From Streptomyces sp. HPF1205 (GTDB lineage Bacteria; Actinomycetota; Actinomycetes; Streptomycetales; Streptomycetaceae), in contig NZ_JAINVH010000030.1 in assembly GCF_020400825.1 (NCBI RefSeq), positions 31,332-95,331 on the forward strand: 64,000 nucleotides of DNA, in the 5' to 3' direction. Made by a program: the position numbers and the translations under genes. Below the pieces are notes generated by a model. That model was not told the origin of the DNA. It worked only from the letters and a program-made list of their open reading frames with translations, and did not search any database. Position 1 is the first letter of the stretch, and each line of letters begins with the position of its first letter. Positions 1 to 8,967 of the stretch are shown piece by piece.

Positions 1-310
1 CCGCCGGGTGATCACCCCTCAGCCCATTGGCTTACCCGACGATTTTCCGCAAGTCGGCGCCGAGTTGCGCGTGTCGACGCAGCGAAGGCGGCGCGGCCGG
101 GATCGGCGCAGGTCAGGTATGGGGCCATCCGGGTGCCCGACGACCCGGCGGGCACGCGCCCACTCGAACGGATGAAGGGTGATCAGCCTCACATCCGGCG
201 TTTCTGTGCCAACACGGACACGACATGTGCGCAAGCATCCGTGGTGACGACAAGCCCCCGCCACCGTGACGGGGCGGTCCGCGCGGACGCCCAATCCTGC
301 CGCCGCGCGG
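1..310. other. Upstream region without a recognised gene
   Basis: No open frame here has the composition or residue pattern of a real protein. The left edge carries a perfect 12-bp palindrome at 6-17 (core GTGATCAC). The promoter of the NlpC/P60 gene must lie here, because the leader RNA described next begins near 315, but I could not fix a convincing -35/-10 pair. Confidence 0.4.
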
Positions 311-314
311 ACGC

Positions 315-500
315 CAGGTCGACACGAGTGCAACCGGCAGGAGCGGAGGACCCAGCACGACGGGGCCGGAACCGGAGCGATCTCCGGGCCGCCCCTTGGG
401 GTGAAGCCGCTGCCGAGCGCCCACGGGCGTCCGGCGGCGGCCGGGCATCTTCGCCTGCCCGAACCCGACAGGTCATCCTTCGCAGGCCGACGACGAAGGG
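315..500 (+). promoter_or_regulatory. Probable c-di-AMP riboswitch (ydaO/yuaA class)
   Basis: The leader of the NlpC/P60 gene carries the conserved blocks of the ydaO riboswitch in the right order. These are GGAGGACCCA near 345-354, CTTGGGGTGAA at 395-405, a GGGCA/TGCCC hairpin (443-447 with 456-460), then GAACCCGACAGGTCATC at 461-477 and CGCAGG at 481-486. The element ends about 10 nt before the start codon. In actinomycetes this class is known to sit ahead of resuscitation-promoting factors and NlpC/P60 hydrolases and to lower their expression when c-di-AMP is high. The 5' boundary is approximate. Block recognition is by eye, without a covariance-model score. Confidence 0.72.
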
Positions 501-506
501 TCGCGC

Positions 507-995
507 ATGACCGCGCTCCACCGCACCGCCCCCCAGGGCGTGTCCGCACGGCTGAGTCGCATCGGGGCGGCGTCCGTGCTCACCGCGGCGGCCGTCGCCG
601 TACCGCCCGTGTTCCCGGGAACCGCGCAGCGGGCCGACGCCGCCACCCTGGCGCTTCAGGCGCTCGGCGTGGCCGCGTCCAAGCAGGGCTCGCCCTACCA
701 GTGGGGGGCCACCGGCCCCTACCGGTTCGACTGCTCCGGCCTGACGATGTATTCGTTCAAGCACGTCGGCAAGAAGCTGCCCCGCACGGCCGCCGCGCAG
801 TACAACAGCACCAGGCACATCGGGGCCGGCTCCCGCCACCTGGGCGACCTGGTGTTCTTCCACTCGGGGTCGTACGTCTACCACGTGGGGATCTACGCCG
901 GGAACGGCCGGATCTGGCACGCTCCCAAGACCGGTGCCAGGGTCCGGCTGGAGAAGATCTGGACCCGCAGCGTCTGGTACGGCCGGGTCCGGTGA
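507..995 (+). CDS. Secreted NlpC/P60 cell-wall endopeptidase
   Basis: This 162-residue secreted C40-family peptidase is expected to cut the peptide stems of peptidoglycan. Residues 1-45 form a signal peptide: a basic start, a hydrophobic stretch, then an Ala-rich cleavage region. The rest is a minimal NlpC/P60 domain with no extra wall-binding repeats. The catalytic Cys76 lies in the motif DCSG, His126 in HVGIY and a third polar residue, His138, in WHAP. The ATG at 507 starts directly after the c-di-AMP-type leader, which ties expression to osmotic and wall homeostasis. It is monocistronic and converges with the permease gene downstream. Family assignment is firm; the exact bond cut is not shown. 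Confidence 0.93.
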   Translation: MTALHRTAPQGVSARLSRIGAASVLTAAAVAVPPVFPGTAQRADAATLALQALGVAASKQGSPYQWGATGPYRFDCSGLTMYSFKHVGKKLPRTAAAQYNSTRHIGAGSRHLGDLVFFHSGSYVYHVGIYAGNGRIWHAPKTGARVRLEKIWTRSVWYGRVR

Positions 996-1054
996 GGCGC
1001 CGGTACCGTCCGCCCCGGCGAGCCACCGGATTCGGCCCCGCCCCGGCCCCGGGC

Positions 1055-1810
1055 TCACCGCGCCGGGGAGCGCCCCCAGCCACGGCTGATCCGCCATGCG
1101 GCGAGCGCGCCGGACGCGGCCGCGACGCCGAGCAGCACCGCCGCGGCGGTGAGGGCCGGCCCGGTGTCCCCTGCGGACGCGTGCCGCAGCGCGCCCGCCG
1201 CCCAGTACCCGGGTGACACCGGGCTCACCGCGCGGACCCAGCCGGGCAGCGTGTGCAGCGGCACCAGGGCGCCGCCGAGCGTGGTGAGCACGAAGGCGCC
1301 GATGTCGTAGACGGCTGACAGCTGCTGGTAGCTGCGGGCCGTCACCCCCACGGCCGTGCCGAGTCCGAGCAGCGCCAGGCCCCAGGCGGCGCAGGCGACC
1401 ACCAGCAGCCCGGGCGCGGCCACCGGCATGCCCAGCGCCGCCGCCCCCACTCCGAGCACGATCGCCTGCTGTAGCGCGAGGACGCCGAACACCGGCAGCG
1501 CCTTGCCGACCAGCAGCTCCAGCGGCCGCACCGGCGTCGCCCGCAGCCGGTCCCAGGTGCGCCAGTCCCGCTCGGACATGATCGCCGCGCCCACGATCGA
1601 CATGGCAAGCAGCGAGAAGGTCACCAGCGACCCCACCACCTCCTCGCCGGTCCCGACGGGCCCCTGGGCGGCCTCGTACAACGGCCGCAGCGCCAGCAGC
1701 AGCATCAGCGGCATGACCAGCCGGCCGATCAGCGGCACCGGCTCGTGCAGCAGCACGGCGGTGTTGTGCCGGACCAGGATCCCGGTGCGCGGCAGGGAGT
1801 CATGCCACAT
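1055..1810 (-). CDS. ABC-2 type transporter permease, without an adjacent ATPase
   Basis: This integral membrane protein of about 251 residues has six hydrophobic segments and the layout of ABC-2 permeases (DrrB-like drug or polymer exporters). I place the start at the ATG at 1810 (MWHDSLPR); a GTG at 1870 would add an Ala/Pro/Arg-rich stretch typical of non-coding DNA. Such permeases normally follow and overlap the gene for their ATP-binding partner. Here the upstream neighbour on the same strand is an unrelated anti-sigma-like ATPase about 200 bp away, and no ABC ATPase is seen in the window. The substrate is unknown, and the partner must be encoded elsewhere or have been lost. Confidence 0.8.
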   Translation of the reverse strand: MWHDSLPRTGILVRHNTAVLLHEPVPLIGRLVMPLMLLLALRPLYEAAQGPVGTGEEVVGSLVTFSLLAMSIVGAAIMSERDWRTWDRLRATPVRPLELLVGKALPVFGVLALQQAIVLGVGAAALGMPVAAPGLLVVACAAWGLALLGLGTAVGVTARSYQQLSAVYDIGAFVLTTLGGALVPLHTLPGWVRAVSPVSPGYWAAGALRHASAGDTGPALTAAAVLLGVAAASGALAAWRISRGWGRSPAR

Positions 1811-2009
1811 TCCGGCCCGCCTGGGGTGCGGTGGGGCGCGCGTCGCGGGGGACGCCGCCCGGTGGAGCACCGGGCGCGCCCGCGGCTCGGACAGGGGCCC
1901 GACCCCCGCGGGTGTCCCGGCCCGCTCCCCCGTCCGCTCCTCCGTCCCCGTTCCCGTCCTGGGCGAGAGCGCGGTTCCCGCCGCCCCGGGGCTCGCCGGG
2001 CGGCGCGGG

Positions 2010-2438
2010 TCACGCCACGGGTACCGCCCACGGAATGGTGATCCACACGGTCTTGCCGCCGTCGTCGGTCGGGGTGATCCGCAGCCCGCCGCCGGATTCG
2101 GCGGCCAGATGGCGGACGATGGCCATGCCGCGCCCGTTGTCCCGCTGGACCGCGGCCGACAGCCGCCGGGGCCGGCGCGGGTGGCTGTCGGTCACGCCGA
2201 CGTGCAATTGCTCCGAGCGCTCCAGCCTGACGTCGACGGTGAAGTTCGGCGACCGGTCCGAGGTGTGCAGCACCGCGTTGGTGGCCAGTTCGGAGACGAT
2301 CAGCCGGACCGTGTCGTACGCCGGGGCATCCGGCGGCAGTCCCCACCCGGCCAGCAGGGCGCACACATAGCGCCGGGCCGTCGTCACCGACGCCGGGTCG
2401 CTCGGCAGCGTGAGGGTTGCTTCCTGAAGATCTGCCAT
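2010..2438 (-). CDS. Anti-sigma-like ATP-binding protein (GHKL/HATPase, RsbW type)
   Basis: This small cytoplasmic protein of 142 residues is built of a single HATPase_c_2 domain, as in RsbW/SpoIIAB anti-sigma kinases and AbaA-type proteins of Streptomyces. The N-box is visible as SELATNAV (residues 49-56), followed by a D84-S85 region and the glycine-rich lid NGRGMAIV at 101-108. The start chosen is the ATG at 2438, preceded by GGGAAAGGGA at SD distance; a longer GTG start at 2531 adds non-conserved sequence. It is divergent from an XRE/DUF5753 regulator and a DUF397 protein. This trio recurs in streptomycetes as WhiJ-like developmental modules. Confidence 0.88.
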   Translation of the reverse strand: MADLQEATLTLPSDPASVTTARRYVCALLAGWGLPPDAPAYDTVRLIVSELATNAVLHTSDRSPNFTVDVRLERSEQLHVGVTDSHPRRPRRLSAAVQRDNGRGMAIVRHLAAESGGGLRITPTDDGGKTVWITIPWAVPVA

Positions 2439-2684
2439 GGCGACGCTGGTCCCTTTCCCGCCGTGACCGGGCTCCGGTGCGGGTGCGATCCGGCCGCGCC
2501 CGGATGCGGCCGGTTCGCGCCGGAGTGCCACTCATCGTGCCGCCAATGGGGATCCCGTACCGGACAATGCATATATCTGTCGCTCAAAACGGTGAACTCT
2601 CCCGACGGAGAACGCATTTGGTCGGCACACTGTCGTATCGGCCCCTGTCGGCCGTAACCGTTCACTTCAGGAGGCACGAGAACG

Positions 2685-3542
2685 ATGGAGCGGGTTCCCG
2701 CCGTACGCAGGCGCAGACTCGGGGAGGAGTTGCGCCGGCTGCGCGATCTGGCCGGACTCACCAGTGGGGAGGCGGCCGGTCTGGCCGGATGGCATCAGTC
2801 GAAAGTGAGCCGGATCGAGACCGGCCGCAGCAGCGTGCGCGCGGAGGACGTCACGGTGCTGCTGGACGTCTACGGGGTGCGCGACCGGGATCTGCGCGAC
2901 CTGCTGGCGACGCTGGCCGGCAACGGCTACCAGCGCGGCTGGTGGCACGACTTCCGCGACGTGCTGCCGGTGGAGTACCGCGACTTCATCAGCCTGGAGA
3001 CGGGCGCGAGCCGGGCCCGTTCCATGGAGAACTCGGTGGTGCCCGGGCTGCTCCAGACGCCCGCGTACGCGGAGGCGCTCACCCGGGACGTGATGCCCCA
3101 GTTGAGCTCGCGCGAGGTGGACGCGCTGGTGAGGGTGCGCATAGCCCGGCAGGCGGTGCTGCGCCAGGACCGGCCGCTGGAACTGGACGCCGTACTCGAC
3201 GAGGCGGTGCTGCGACGCAGCGTCGGCGGGCCCGGGGTGATGGCCGGTCAACTGCGCGCCCTGGAGGAGGCCGCCGAGCTGCCCCAGGTGAGGCTGCAGG
3301 TACTGCCCTTCACCGCGGGCGGACACATGGGAGTTACGGGTTCCTTCGTTGTCTTCTCCTTTCCGAACACCTCCGATCTCGACGTGGTTGTTGTCGACCA
3401 TTTGACGAGTAGTCTTTATGTCGACCGGAAAGAAGACATCAAGGCGTACGGAGCCGCGTTCGACCGATTGCGGGACCGCGCCCTTTCATACGGGGAGTCC
3501 GCGGCGATGATCGCCGCACTGAGGGCCGAGTTGTCGGATTGA
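2685..3542 (+). CDS. WhiJ-like XRE regulator with DUF5753 domain
   Basis: This is a 285-residue DNA-binding protein. Residues 10-65 form a helix-turn-helix of the Cro/C1 (XRE) type with the recognition stretch WHQSKVSRIETGR. Residues from about 100 to the end are the DUF5753 domain, recognisable from SMENSVVPGLLQTPAYAEAL. WhiJ of Streptomyces has this architecture and represses development until relieved by a partner DUF397 protein. The start has a strong AGGAGG about 10 nt upstream. The next gene, 100 bp downstream, encodes the DUF397 partner and the divergent gene an anti-sigma-like ATPase. The target genes of this paralogue are unknown. Confidence 0.92.
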   Translation: MERVPAVRRRRLGEELRRLRDLAGLTSGEAAGLAGWHQSKVSRIETGRSSVRAEDVTVLLDVYGVRDRDLRDLLATLAGNGYQRGWWHDFRDVLPVEYRDFISLETGASRARSMENSVVPGLLQTPAYAEALTRDVMPQLSSREVDALVRVRIARQAVLRQDRPLELDAVLDEAVLRRSVGGPGVMAGQLRALEEAAELPQVRLQVLPFTAGGHMGVTGSFVVFSFPNTSDLDVVVVDHLTSSLYVDRKEDIKAYGAAFDRLRDRALSYGESAAMIAALRAELSD

Positions 3543-3642
3543 TCCGGCGGTAACGCGATCAACCGGGAAATCAACCGAAAACGCACCGGCGCGTGGCTCG
3601 TTGTACTTCCGCCAGGCAGAACTGCCGTATAGAGGAGGCTCC

Positions 3643-3876
3643 ATGACCATGCTGTCCCGGTACGTTTCCCCCAGTACCGCCCTCTCCGGCGCGAGATGGC
3701 AGCGCAGCAGCCACAGCACGGCCGCGAACAATTGCGTCGAGACCGCGCTGCTGGCGTCCGGCCGGCTGGCGGTCCGCGACTCCAAGGACGTCGCGGGCCC
3801 GGCGCTTCTGGTCACCCCACGGGCGTGGGCGGCCTTCGTGCGGGCGGTGTCGGACGGTGAGTTCGGCCGGGCGTGA
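3643..3876 (+). CDS. DUF397 small regulatory partner protein
   Basis: This 77-residue DUF397 protein has the hallmark WQRSSHS...NCVETA block and the VRDSKD motif near the centre. DUF397 proteins are known partners or antagonists of WhiJ-type XRE regulators, and this one directly follows such a gene. The ATG at 3643 is chosen because AGAGGAGG lies seven bases upstream; an ATG at 3601 would precede that Shine-Dalgarno sequence. It converges with bioF across a 57-bp gap. Confidence 0.9.
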   Translation: MTMLSRYVSPSTALSGARWQRSSHSTAANNCVETALLASGRLAVRDSKDVAGPALLVTPRAWAAFVRAVSDGEFGRA

Positions 3877-3933
3877 GCCCGGCCCTCTCCGCCCTCCCTC
3901 TCCACCTCCCCGTCGCCGTACGGCCGCGCGGCC

Positions 3934-5097
3934 TCATTGCCGGGGCGCGGTGCGCGCGATGACGTCCACCGCGTCCCGGACCTCGTCGTCGGTGAGGTCG
4001 CAGCGCGCGGTCAGCCGCAGCCGGGAGATCCCGTCGGGCACGGACGGCGGCCGGAAGCAGCCCACCGACAGCCCCGCCTCGCGGCAGCGCTCCGCCCACG
4101 CCGCGGCCGCCTCGGGCGAGGGCGCGCGGACCGAGACCACGCAGGCGTCCGGCGCGGTCGCCTCCAGCCCGGCCGCGGTCAGCAGCCGGTGGAGGTCGCG
4201 GGCCACCGCGAGCGCCCTGCGCGCGCGCTCGGGCTCCCGCCGCAGCACTCGCAGCGCGGCCAGTGCCGCGCCGGCGGCCGCGGGGGCGAGCCCGGTGTCG
4301 AAGATGAACGTACGGGCCGTGTTGACCAGGTGCTCGACGACGGACGCGGGACCGAGCACCGCCCCGCCCTGGGCGCCCAGCGACTTGGACAGGGTGACCG
4401 TGCACACCACGTCGGGCGCTCCCGCGAGCCCCGCGGCGTGCAGCGAACCGCGGCCCCGCGCGCCGAGCACGCCCAGCCCGTGCGCGTCGTCCACCAGCAG
4501 CCCGGCCCCGTACTCCCGGCAGACGGCCGCGAGCGCGGCGAGCGGGGCGGCGTCGCCGTCCACCGAGAAGACCGCGTCGGTGACCATCAGCGCCGGGCCC
4601 GCGTGGCCGGCGAGCGCCTTGCGCGCCGCGTCCGGGTCGGCGTGCCGCACCACCTCCCGCCGTGCCCGGGACAGGCGGCAGCCGTCGATGAGCGACGCGT
4701 GGTTGGCCGCGTCGCACACCAGCAGGGTGCCGGGACCGCTCAGCGCGGTCGCCGCGGCGACGTTGGCGGCGTAACCCGAGGCGAAGACCAGGGCCGCCTC
4801 GAAGCCGGTGAACGCGGCGATCTCCGCCTCCAGTTCGGCGTGCAGAGCGGTGCTGCCGGTCACCAGGCGGGAGCCGGTGGACCCGGCGCCCCAGCGCAGG
4901 CAGGCGTCGGCTCCCGCCCGGGTGACCTCCGGATGCCTGGTCAGGCCCAGGTAGTCGTTGCCCGCCAGGTCGGTCAGCGGGGAGTCGGCCGGGCGCGGGC
5001 GCAGCCCCCGGCGCAGTCCGGCGGCCGCGCGCACCGCGGCCTGCCGTTCGGTCCAGGCGAAGGGTCCGGGCCGGTCGGTGTGCTGGGTTCGGGTCAC
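3934..5097 (-). CDS. bioF: 8-amino-7-oxononanoate synthase
   Basis: BioF condenses pimeloyl-ACP (or -CoA) with L-alanine to give 8-amino-7-oxononanoate, the first committed ring-building step of biotin synthesis. The 387-residue protein is a fold-type I PLP enzyme of the alpha-oxoamine synthase family. Visible are GNDYLGL (47-53), the cofactor-contacting DDAH (203-206) and the PLP lysine K238 in TLSKSLGAQGG. The GTG at 5097 has GGGGGA at SD distance. The gene is divergent from bioB, so the shared 164-bp intergenic region probably drives both arms. No bioC/bioH-type pimeloyl genes are next to it. Confidence 0.96.
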   Translation of the reverse strand: MTRTQHTDRPGPFAWTERQAAVRAAAGLRRGLRPRPADSPLTDLAGNDYLGLTRHPEVTRAGADACLRWGAGSTGSRLVTGSTALHAELEAEIAAFTGFEAALVFASGYAANVAAATALSGPGTLLVCDAANHASLIDGCRLSRARREVVRHADPDAARKALAGHAGPALMVTDAVFSVDGDAAPLAALAAVCREYGAGLLVDDAHGLGVLGARGRGSLHAAGLAGAPDVVCTVTLSKSLGAQGGAVLGPASVVEHLVNTARTFIFDTGLAPAAAGAALAALRVLRREPERARRALAVARDLHRLLTAAGLEATAPDACVVSVRAPSPEAAAAWAERCREAGLSVGCFRPPSVPDGISRLRLTARCDLTDDEVRDAVDVIARTAPRQ

Positions 5098-5161
5098 GGC
5101 GGTCCCCCGGTTCGGGTTGCGGATGCGGGTGCGGGTCGGTGGCCAGAAACGTACCGACTCC

Positions 5162-5194
5162 CCACACCTGTCAAGAGTGTGGTGATGCCCACAC
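5162..5194. promoter_or_regulatory. Candidate operator between bioF and bioB
   Basis: The divergent bio intergenic region holds three copies of a hexamer in alternating orientation: CCACAC at 5162-5167, GTGTGG at 5177-5182 and CCACAC at 5189-5194. The latter two form a perfect inverted repeat with a 6-nt spacer. Such a symmetric element midway between bioF and bioBA is where a biotin repressor would be expected. I cannot match it to a named regulator, and promoter boxes were not resolved. Confidence 0.45.
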
Positions 5195-5261
5195 CCCGCG
5201 ACACTCCTGTTGTGGGGTCCGGCATTGGCCGGGGGCGGTGTCGTAGGCGAGGATCGCCCTC

Positions 5262-6542
5262 ATGGATCTGCTGACCACTCTCGTGGACAAGGGGCTGCGC
5301 CGAGAGCCGCCCACCCGGGACGAAGCGCTGGCCGTCCTGGCTACCTCCGACGACGAACTGCTCGACGTGGTGGCCGCGGCCGGCAAGGTGCGCCGCCAGT
5401 GGTTCGGGCGCCGGGTCAAGCTGAACTACCTGGTGAACCTCAAGTCCGGGCTGTGCCCCGAGGACTGCTCGTACTGCTCGCAGCGGCTGGGTTCCACCAC
5501 GGACATCCTCAAGTACACCTGGCTGAGGCCGCAGGAGGCGGCGGCCGCCGCGAGCGCGGGGGTCGCGGGCGGCGCCAAGCGGGTGTGCCTGGTGGCGAGC
5601 GGACGCGGGCCGACGGACCGCGACGTCGACCGGGTGTCGAAGACGATCGAGGCGATCAAGGAGGACAACGAGGACGTCGAGGTGTGCGCCTGTCTCGGGC
5701 TGCTGTCGGCCGGCCAGGCCGAGCGGCTGAGGGCGGCGGGAGCGGACGCGTACAACCACAACCTCAACACGTCCGAGGGAACCTACGGCACGATCACGAC
5801 GACGCACACGTACTCCGATCGGGTGGACACGGTCCGGCAGGCCCAGGCGGCCGGGCTGTCCGCGTGCTCGGGGCTGATCGCGGGCATGGGCGAGACCGAC
5901 GAGGACCTGGTCGACGTGGTGTTCTCGCTGCGCGCGCTCGACCCGGACTCGGTGCCGGTCAACTTCCTCATCCCCTTCGAGGGCACGCCGCTGGCCGAGG
6001 AGTGGAACCTGACCCCGCAGCGCTGCCTGCGGATCCTGGCCATGGTCCGGTTCGTCTGCCCCGACGTCGAGGTACGGCTGGCCGGCGGCCGCGAACTGCA
6101 CCTGCGCTCCATGCAGCCGCTCGCCCTGCACCTGGTCAACTCGATCTTCCTGGGCGACTACCTGACCAGCGAGGGCCAGGCCGGCAAGGCCGACCTCGAC
6201 ATGATCGCGGACGCGGGCTTCGAGGTGGAAGGCGCGGGCACCCGGACGCTGCCCGAGCACCGGACCGCGGCCGGGGCGGTGTGCGGGTCGCACGAAGGCG
6301 CCGGGACCTGCGGGTCGCACGAGGGCGCCGGGAGCTGCGGGTCGCACGGGGCCGGGGGGTGCGGCGCGCACGGCGCCCGTGACGAGGAGGGGACCGCCGC
6401 CGCGTCCGGTCCGGCCCCCGCGACCGCCACCCCGGCTCCGGCGGGCACGCGGCCCGCACAGGTGCCCGCCTCTGCGGCGCGCCCCGACCTGGTCGCGGTC
6501 CGGCGGCGCGGCGCGGGTACGGACCTGCCGCCCAATGCCTGA
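5262..6542 (+). CDS. bioB: Biotin synthase with Cys/His-rich repeat tail
   Basis: BioB is the radical-SAM enzyme that inserts sulfur into dethiobiotin. The 426-residue protein has the 4Fe-4S cluster motif CPEDCSYC (Cys65, Cys69, Cys72) and the usual barrel sequence up to about residue 330. It is longer than the roughly 320-350 residues of many BioB proteins. Residues 341-370 consist of a repeated CGSHEGAG unit, encoded by about three and a half 27-bp copies at 6282-6372, then an Ala/Pro linker. The final block VAVRRRGAGTDLPPNA resembles the C-terminus of streptomycete BioB. The stop codon overlaps the bioA start, so both are co-translated. The start is the ATG at 5262 with GAGGA upstream. Confidence 0.95.
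   Translation: MDLLTTLVDKGLRREPPTRDEALAVLATSDDELLDVVAAAGKVRRQWFGRRVKLNYLVNLKSGLCPEDCSYCSQRLGSTTDILKYTWLRPQEAAAAASAGVAGGAKRVCLVASGRGPTDRDVDRVSKTIEAIKEDNEDVEVCACLGLLSAGQAERLRAAGADAYNHNLNTSEGTYGTITTTHTYSDRVDTVRQAQAAGLSACSGLIAGMGETDEDLVDVVFSLRALDPDSVPVNFLIPFEGTPLAEEWNLTPQRCLRILAMVRFVCPDVEVRLAGGRELHLRSMQPLALHLVNSIFLGDYLTSEGQAGKADLDMIADAGFEVEGAGTRTLPEHRTAAGAVCGSHEGAGTCGSHEGAGSCGSHGAGGCGAHGARDEEGTAAASGPAPATATPAPAGTRPAQVPASAARPDLVAVRRRGAGTDLPPNA
6282..6372 (+). repeat. 27-bp tandem repeats inside bioB
   Basis: Units begin at 6282 and 6309, with degenerate units from 6336 and 6360. Each starts TGCGGGTCGCACG and encodes Cys-Gly-Ser-His followed by Glu-Gly-Ala-Gly. The array keeps the bioB frame throughout. 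Confidence 0.9.
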
Positions 6543-7851
6543 GCCGCTGCCCGGCCGGCTGTCGCCCGACGTGCTGCTGGACCTGGACCGGCAGCACGTC
6601 TGGCACCCCTACGGTCCGATGCCCGGCCGCCAGGAGCCGCTGGTCGTGGCCTCGGCCTCCGGGGTGCGGCTGCGGCTGGCCGGGCCGGCGCAGGGCCGCA
6701 CCGAGCTGATCGACGGCATGTCGTCGTGGTGGTCGGCGATCCACGGCTACCGGCACCCGGTGCTGGACGAGGCGGCCCGGGCGCAGCTGGACCGGATGAG
6801 CCATGTGATGTTCGGCGGGCTCACCCACGAGCCTGCGGTACGGCTGGCCGCCCGGCTGGTCGACATCGGTCCCGAGCCGCTGCGGCACGTCTTCCTCGCC
6901 GACTCCGGTTCCGTCTCGGTCGAGGTCGCGGTCAAGATGTGCCTGCAGTACTGGCGTTCCCTCGGCCGGCCGCAGAAGCGGCGGCTGCTGACCTGGCGCG
7001 GCGGCTACCACGGCGACACCTGGCAGCCGATGTCGGTGTGCGACCCCGAGGGGGGCATGCACGGCCTGTGGTCCGGTGTGCTGCCCCGGCAGGTCTTCGC
7101 CGACGCCCCGCCGCCCGGCTTCGACGCTCCCGTCGACCCCGCGTACGAGGCGCATCTGCGGAACCTGATCGGCCGTCACGCGCATGAGCTCGCCGCGGTG
7201 GTGGTGGAGCCGGTCGTGCAGGGCGCGGGCGGGATGGCCTTCCACTCCCCCGGCTACCTGCGGGTGCTGCGGGAGGCATGCGACGAGCACGGCGTGCTGC
7301 TGGTTTTCGACGAGATCGCCACCGGGTTCGGCCGCACCGGGCGGCTGTTCGCGGCCGAGCACGCGGGGGTCGCGCCCGACGTGATGTGTGTCGGCAAGGC
7401 GATGACCGGCGGCTACCTCAGCATGGCGGCGGCGCTGTGCACCACGGAGGTCGCCGAGGGCATCTCCCGTGGCGAGGTGCCGGTGCTGGCCCACGGGCCC
7501 ACCTTCATGGGCAACCCGCTGGCCGCAGCCGTGGCCAACGCGTCCTTGGACCTGCTGCTCGGCCAGGACTGGGCCGTGGAGGTCAAGCGCATCGAGGCGG
7601 GGCTGCGCGAGGGTCTGGCGCCGGCCCGGGACGTCGCGGGGGTACGGGACGTGCGCGTGCTGGGCGCGATCGGCGTGGTCCAGCTCGACCACCCGGTGGA
7701 CATGGCCGCGGCCACCCGGGCGGCGGTACGCGCGGGGGTGTGGCTGCGGCCGTTCCGCGACCTCGTGTACACCATGCCGCCCTACGTCACCGGGGATCCG
7801 GACGTGGCCGCGATCTGCGCGGCGGTGGTGTCCGCCGCCGCGGCCGGCTGA
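6535..7851 (+). CDS. bioA: Adenosylmethionine-8-amino-7-oxononanoate aminotransferase
   Basis: BioA transfers the amino group of S-adenosylmethionine to 8-amino-7-oxononanoate, giving 7,8-diaminononanoate. The 438-residue sequence is a class III PLP aminotransferase. HVWHPYGPM near residue 21 and SWWSAIHGY at 64-72 are BioA-typical, FDEIATGFGRTG follows, and the PLP lysine is K288 in VGKAMTGG. The ATG at 6535 overlaps the end of bioB by 8 nt, indicating translational coupling. A perfect 12-bp hairpin follows the gene, so bioD is probably a separate unit. Confidence 0.96.
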   Translation: MPEPLPGRLSPDVLLDLDRQHVWHPYGPMPGRQEPLVVASASGVRLRLAGPAQGRTELIDGMSSWWSAIHGYRHPVLDEAARAQLDRMSHVMFGGLTHEPAVRLAARLVDIGPEPLRHVFLADSGSVSVEVAVKMCLQYWRSLGRPQKRRLLTWRGGYHGDTWQPMSVCDPEGGMHGLWSGVLPRQVFADAPPPGFDAPVDPAYEAHLRNLIGRHAHELAAVVVEPVVQGAGGMAFHSPGYLRVLREACDEHGVLLVFDEIATGFGRTGRLFAAEHAGVAPDVMCVGKAMTGGYLSMAAALCTTEVAEGISRGEVPVLAHGPTFMGNPLAAAVANASLDLLLGQDWAVEVKRIEAGLREGLAPARDVAGVRDVRVLGAIGVVQLDHPVDMAAATRAAVRAGVWLRPFRDLVYTMPPYVTGDPDVAAICAAVVSAAAAG

Positions 7852-7871
7852 GCGGCGGGCAGGACGGGCCC

Positions 7872-7906
7872 CCGCCGGGACGCCGCGACCGGCCGCGTCC
7901 CGGCGG
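7872..7906 (+). terminator. Hairpin after bioBA
   Basis: A perfect 12-bp stem, CCGCCGGGACGC (7872-7883) with GCGTCCCGGCGG (7895-7906), encloses an 11-nt loop and lies 20 nt after the bioA stop. There is no U-tract, which is common for actinobacterial terminators. It may instead attenuate transcription into bioD. Confidence 0.6.
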
Positions 7907-8043
7907 ATGACGGGCAGACGTGATCACCATCACCTCTGCCAGTGACGGATAGTCGTCCGGTACGCGGGTAGGGCGCGCTGGACACCGAGAGGGCGTCGCC
8001 GTACGGGCGGCGCCTCGAAGCACGGAGCGAAGGGAACGGCACC

Positions 8044-8956
<913 letters not shown>

Positions 8957-8967
<11 letters not shown>

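Noticed and set aside
189..1097. Long minus-strand frame of about 300 codons over the riboswitch and NlpC/P60 gene
   Set aside because: It is antisense to a confidently identified gene and riboswitch; its residues are Arg/Gly/Pro/Ala noise typical of high-GC antisense frames.
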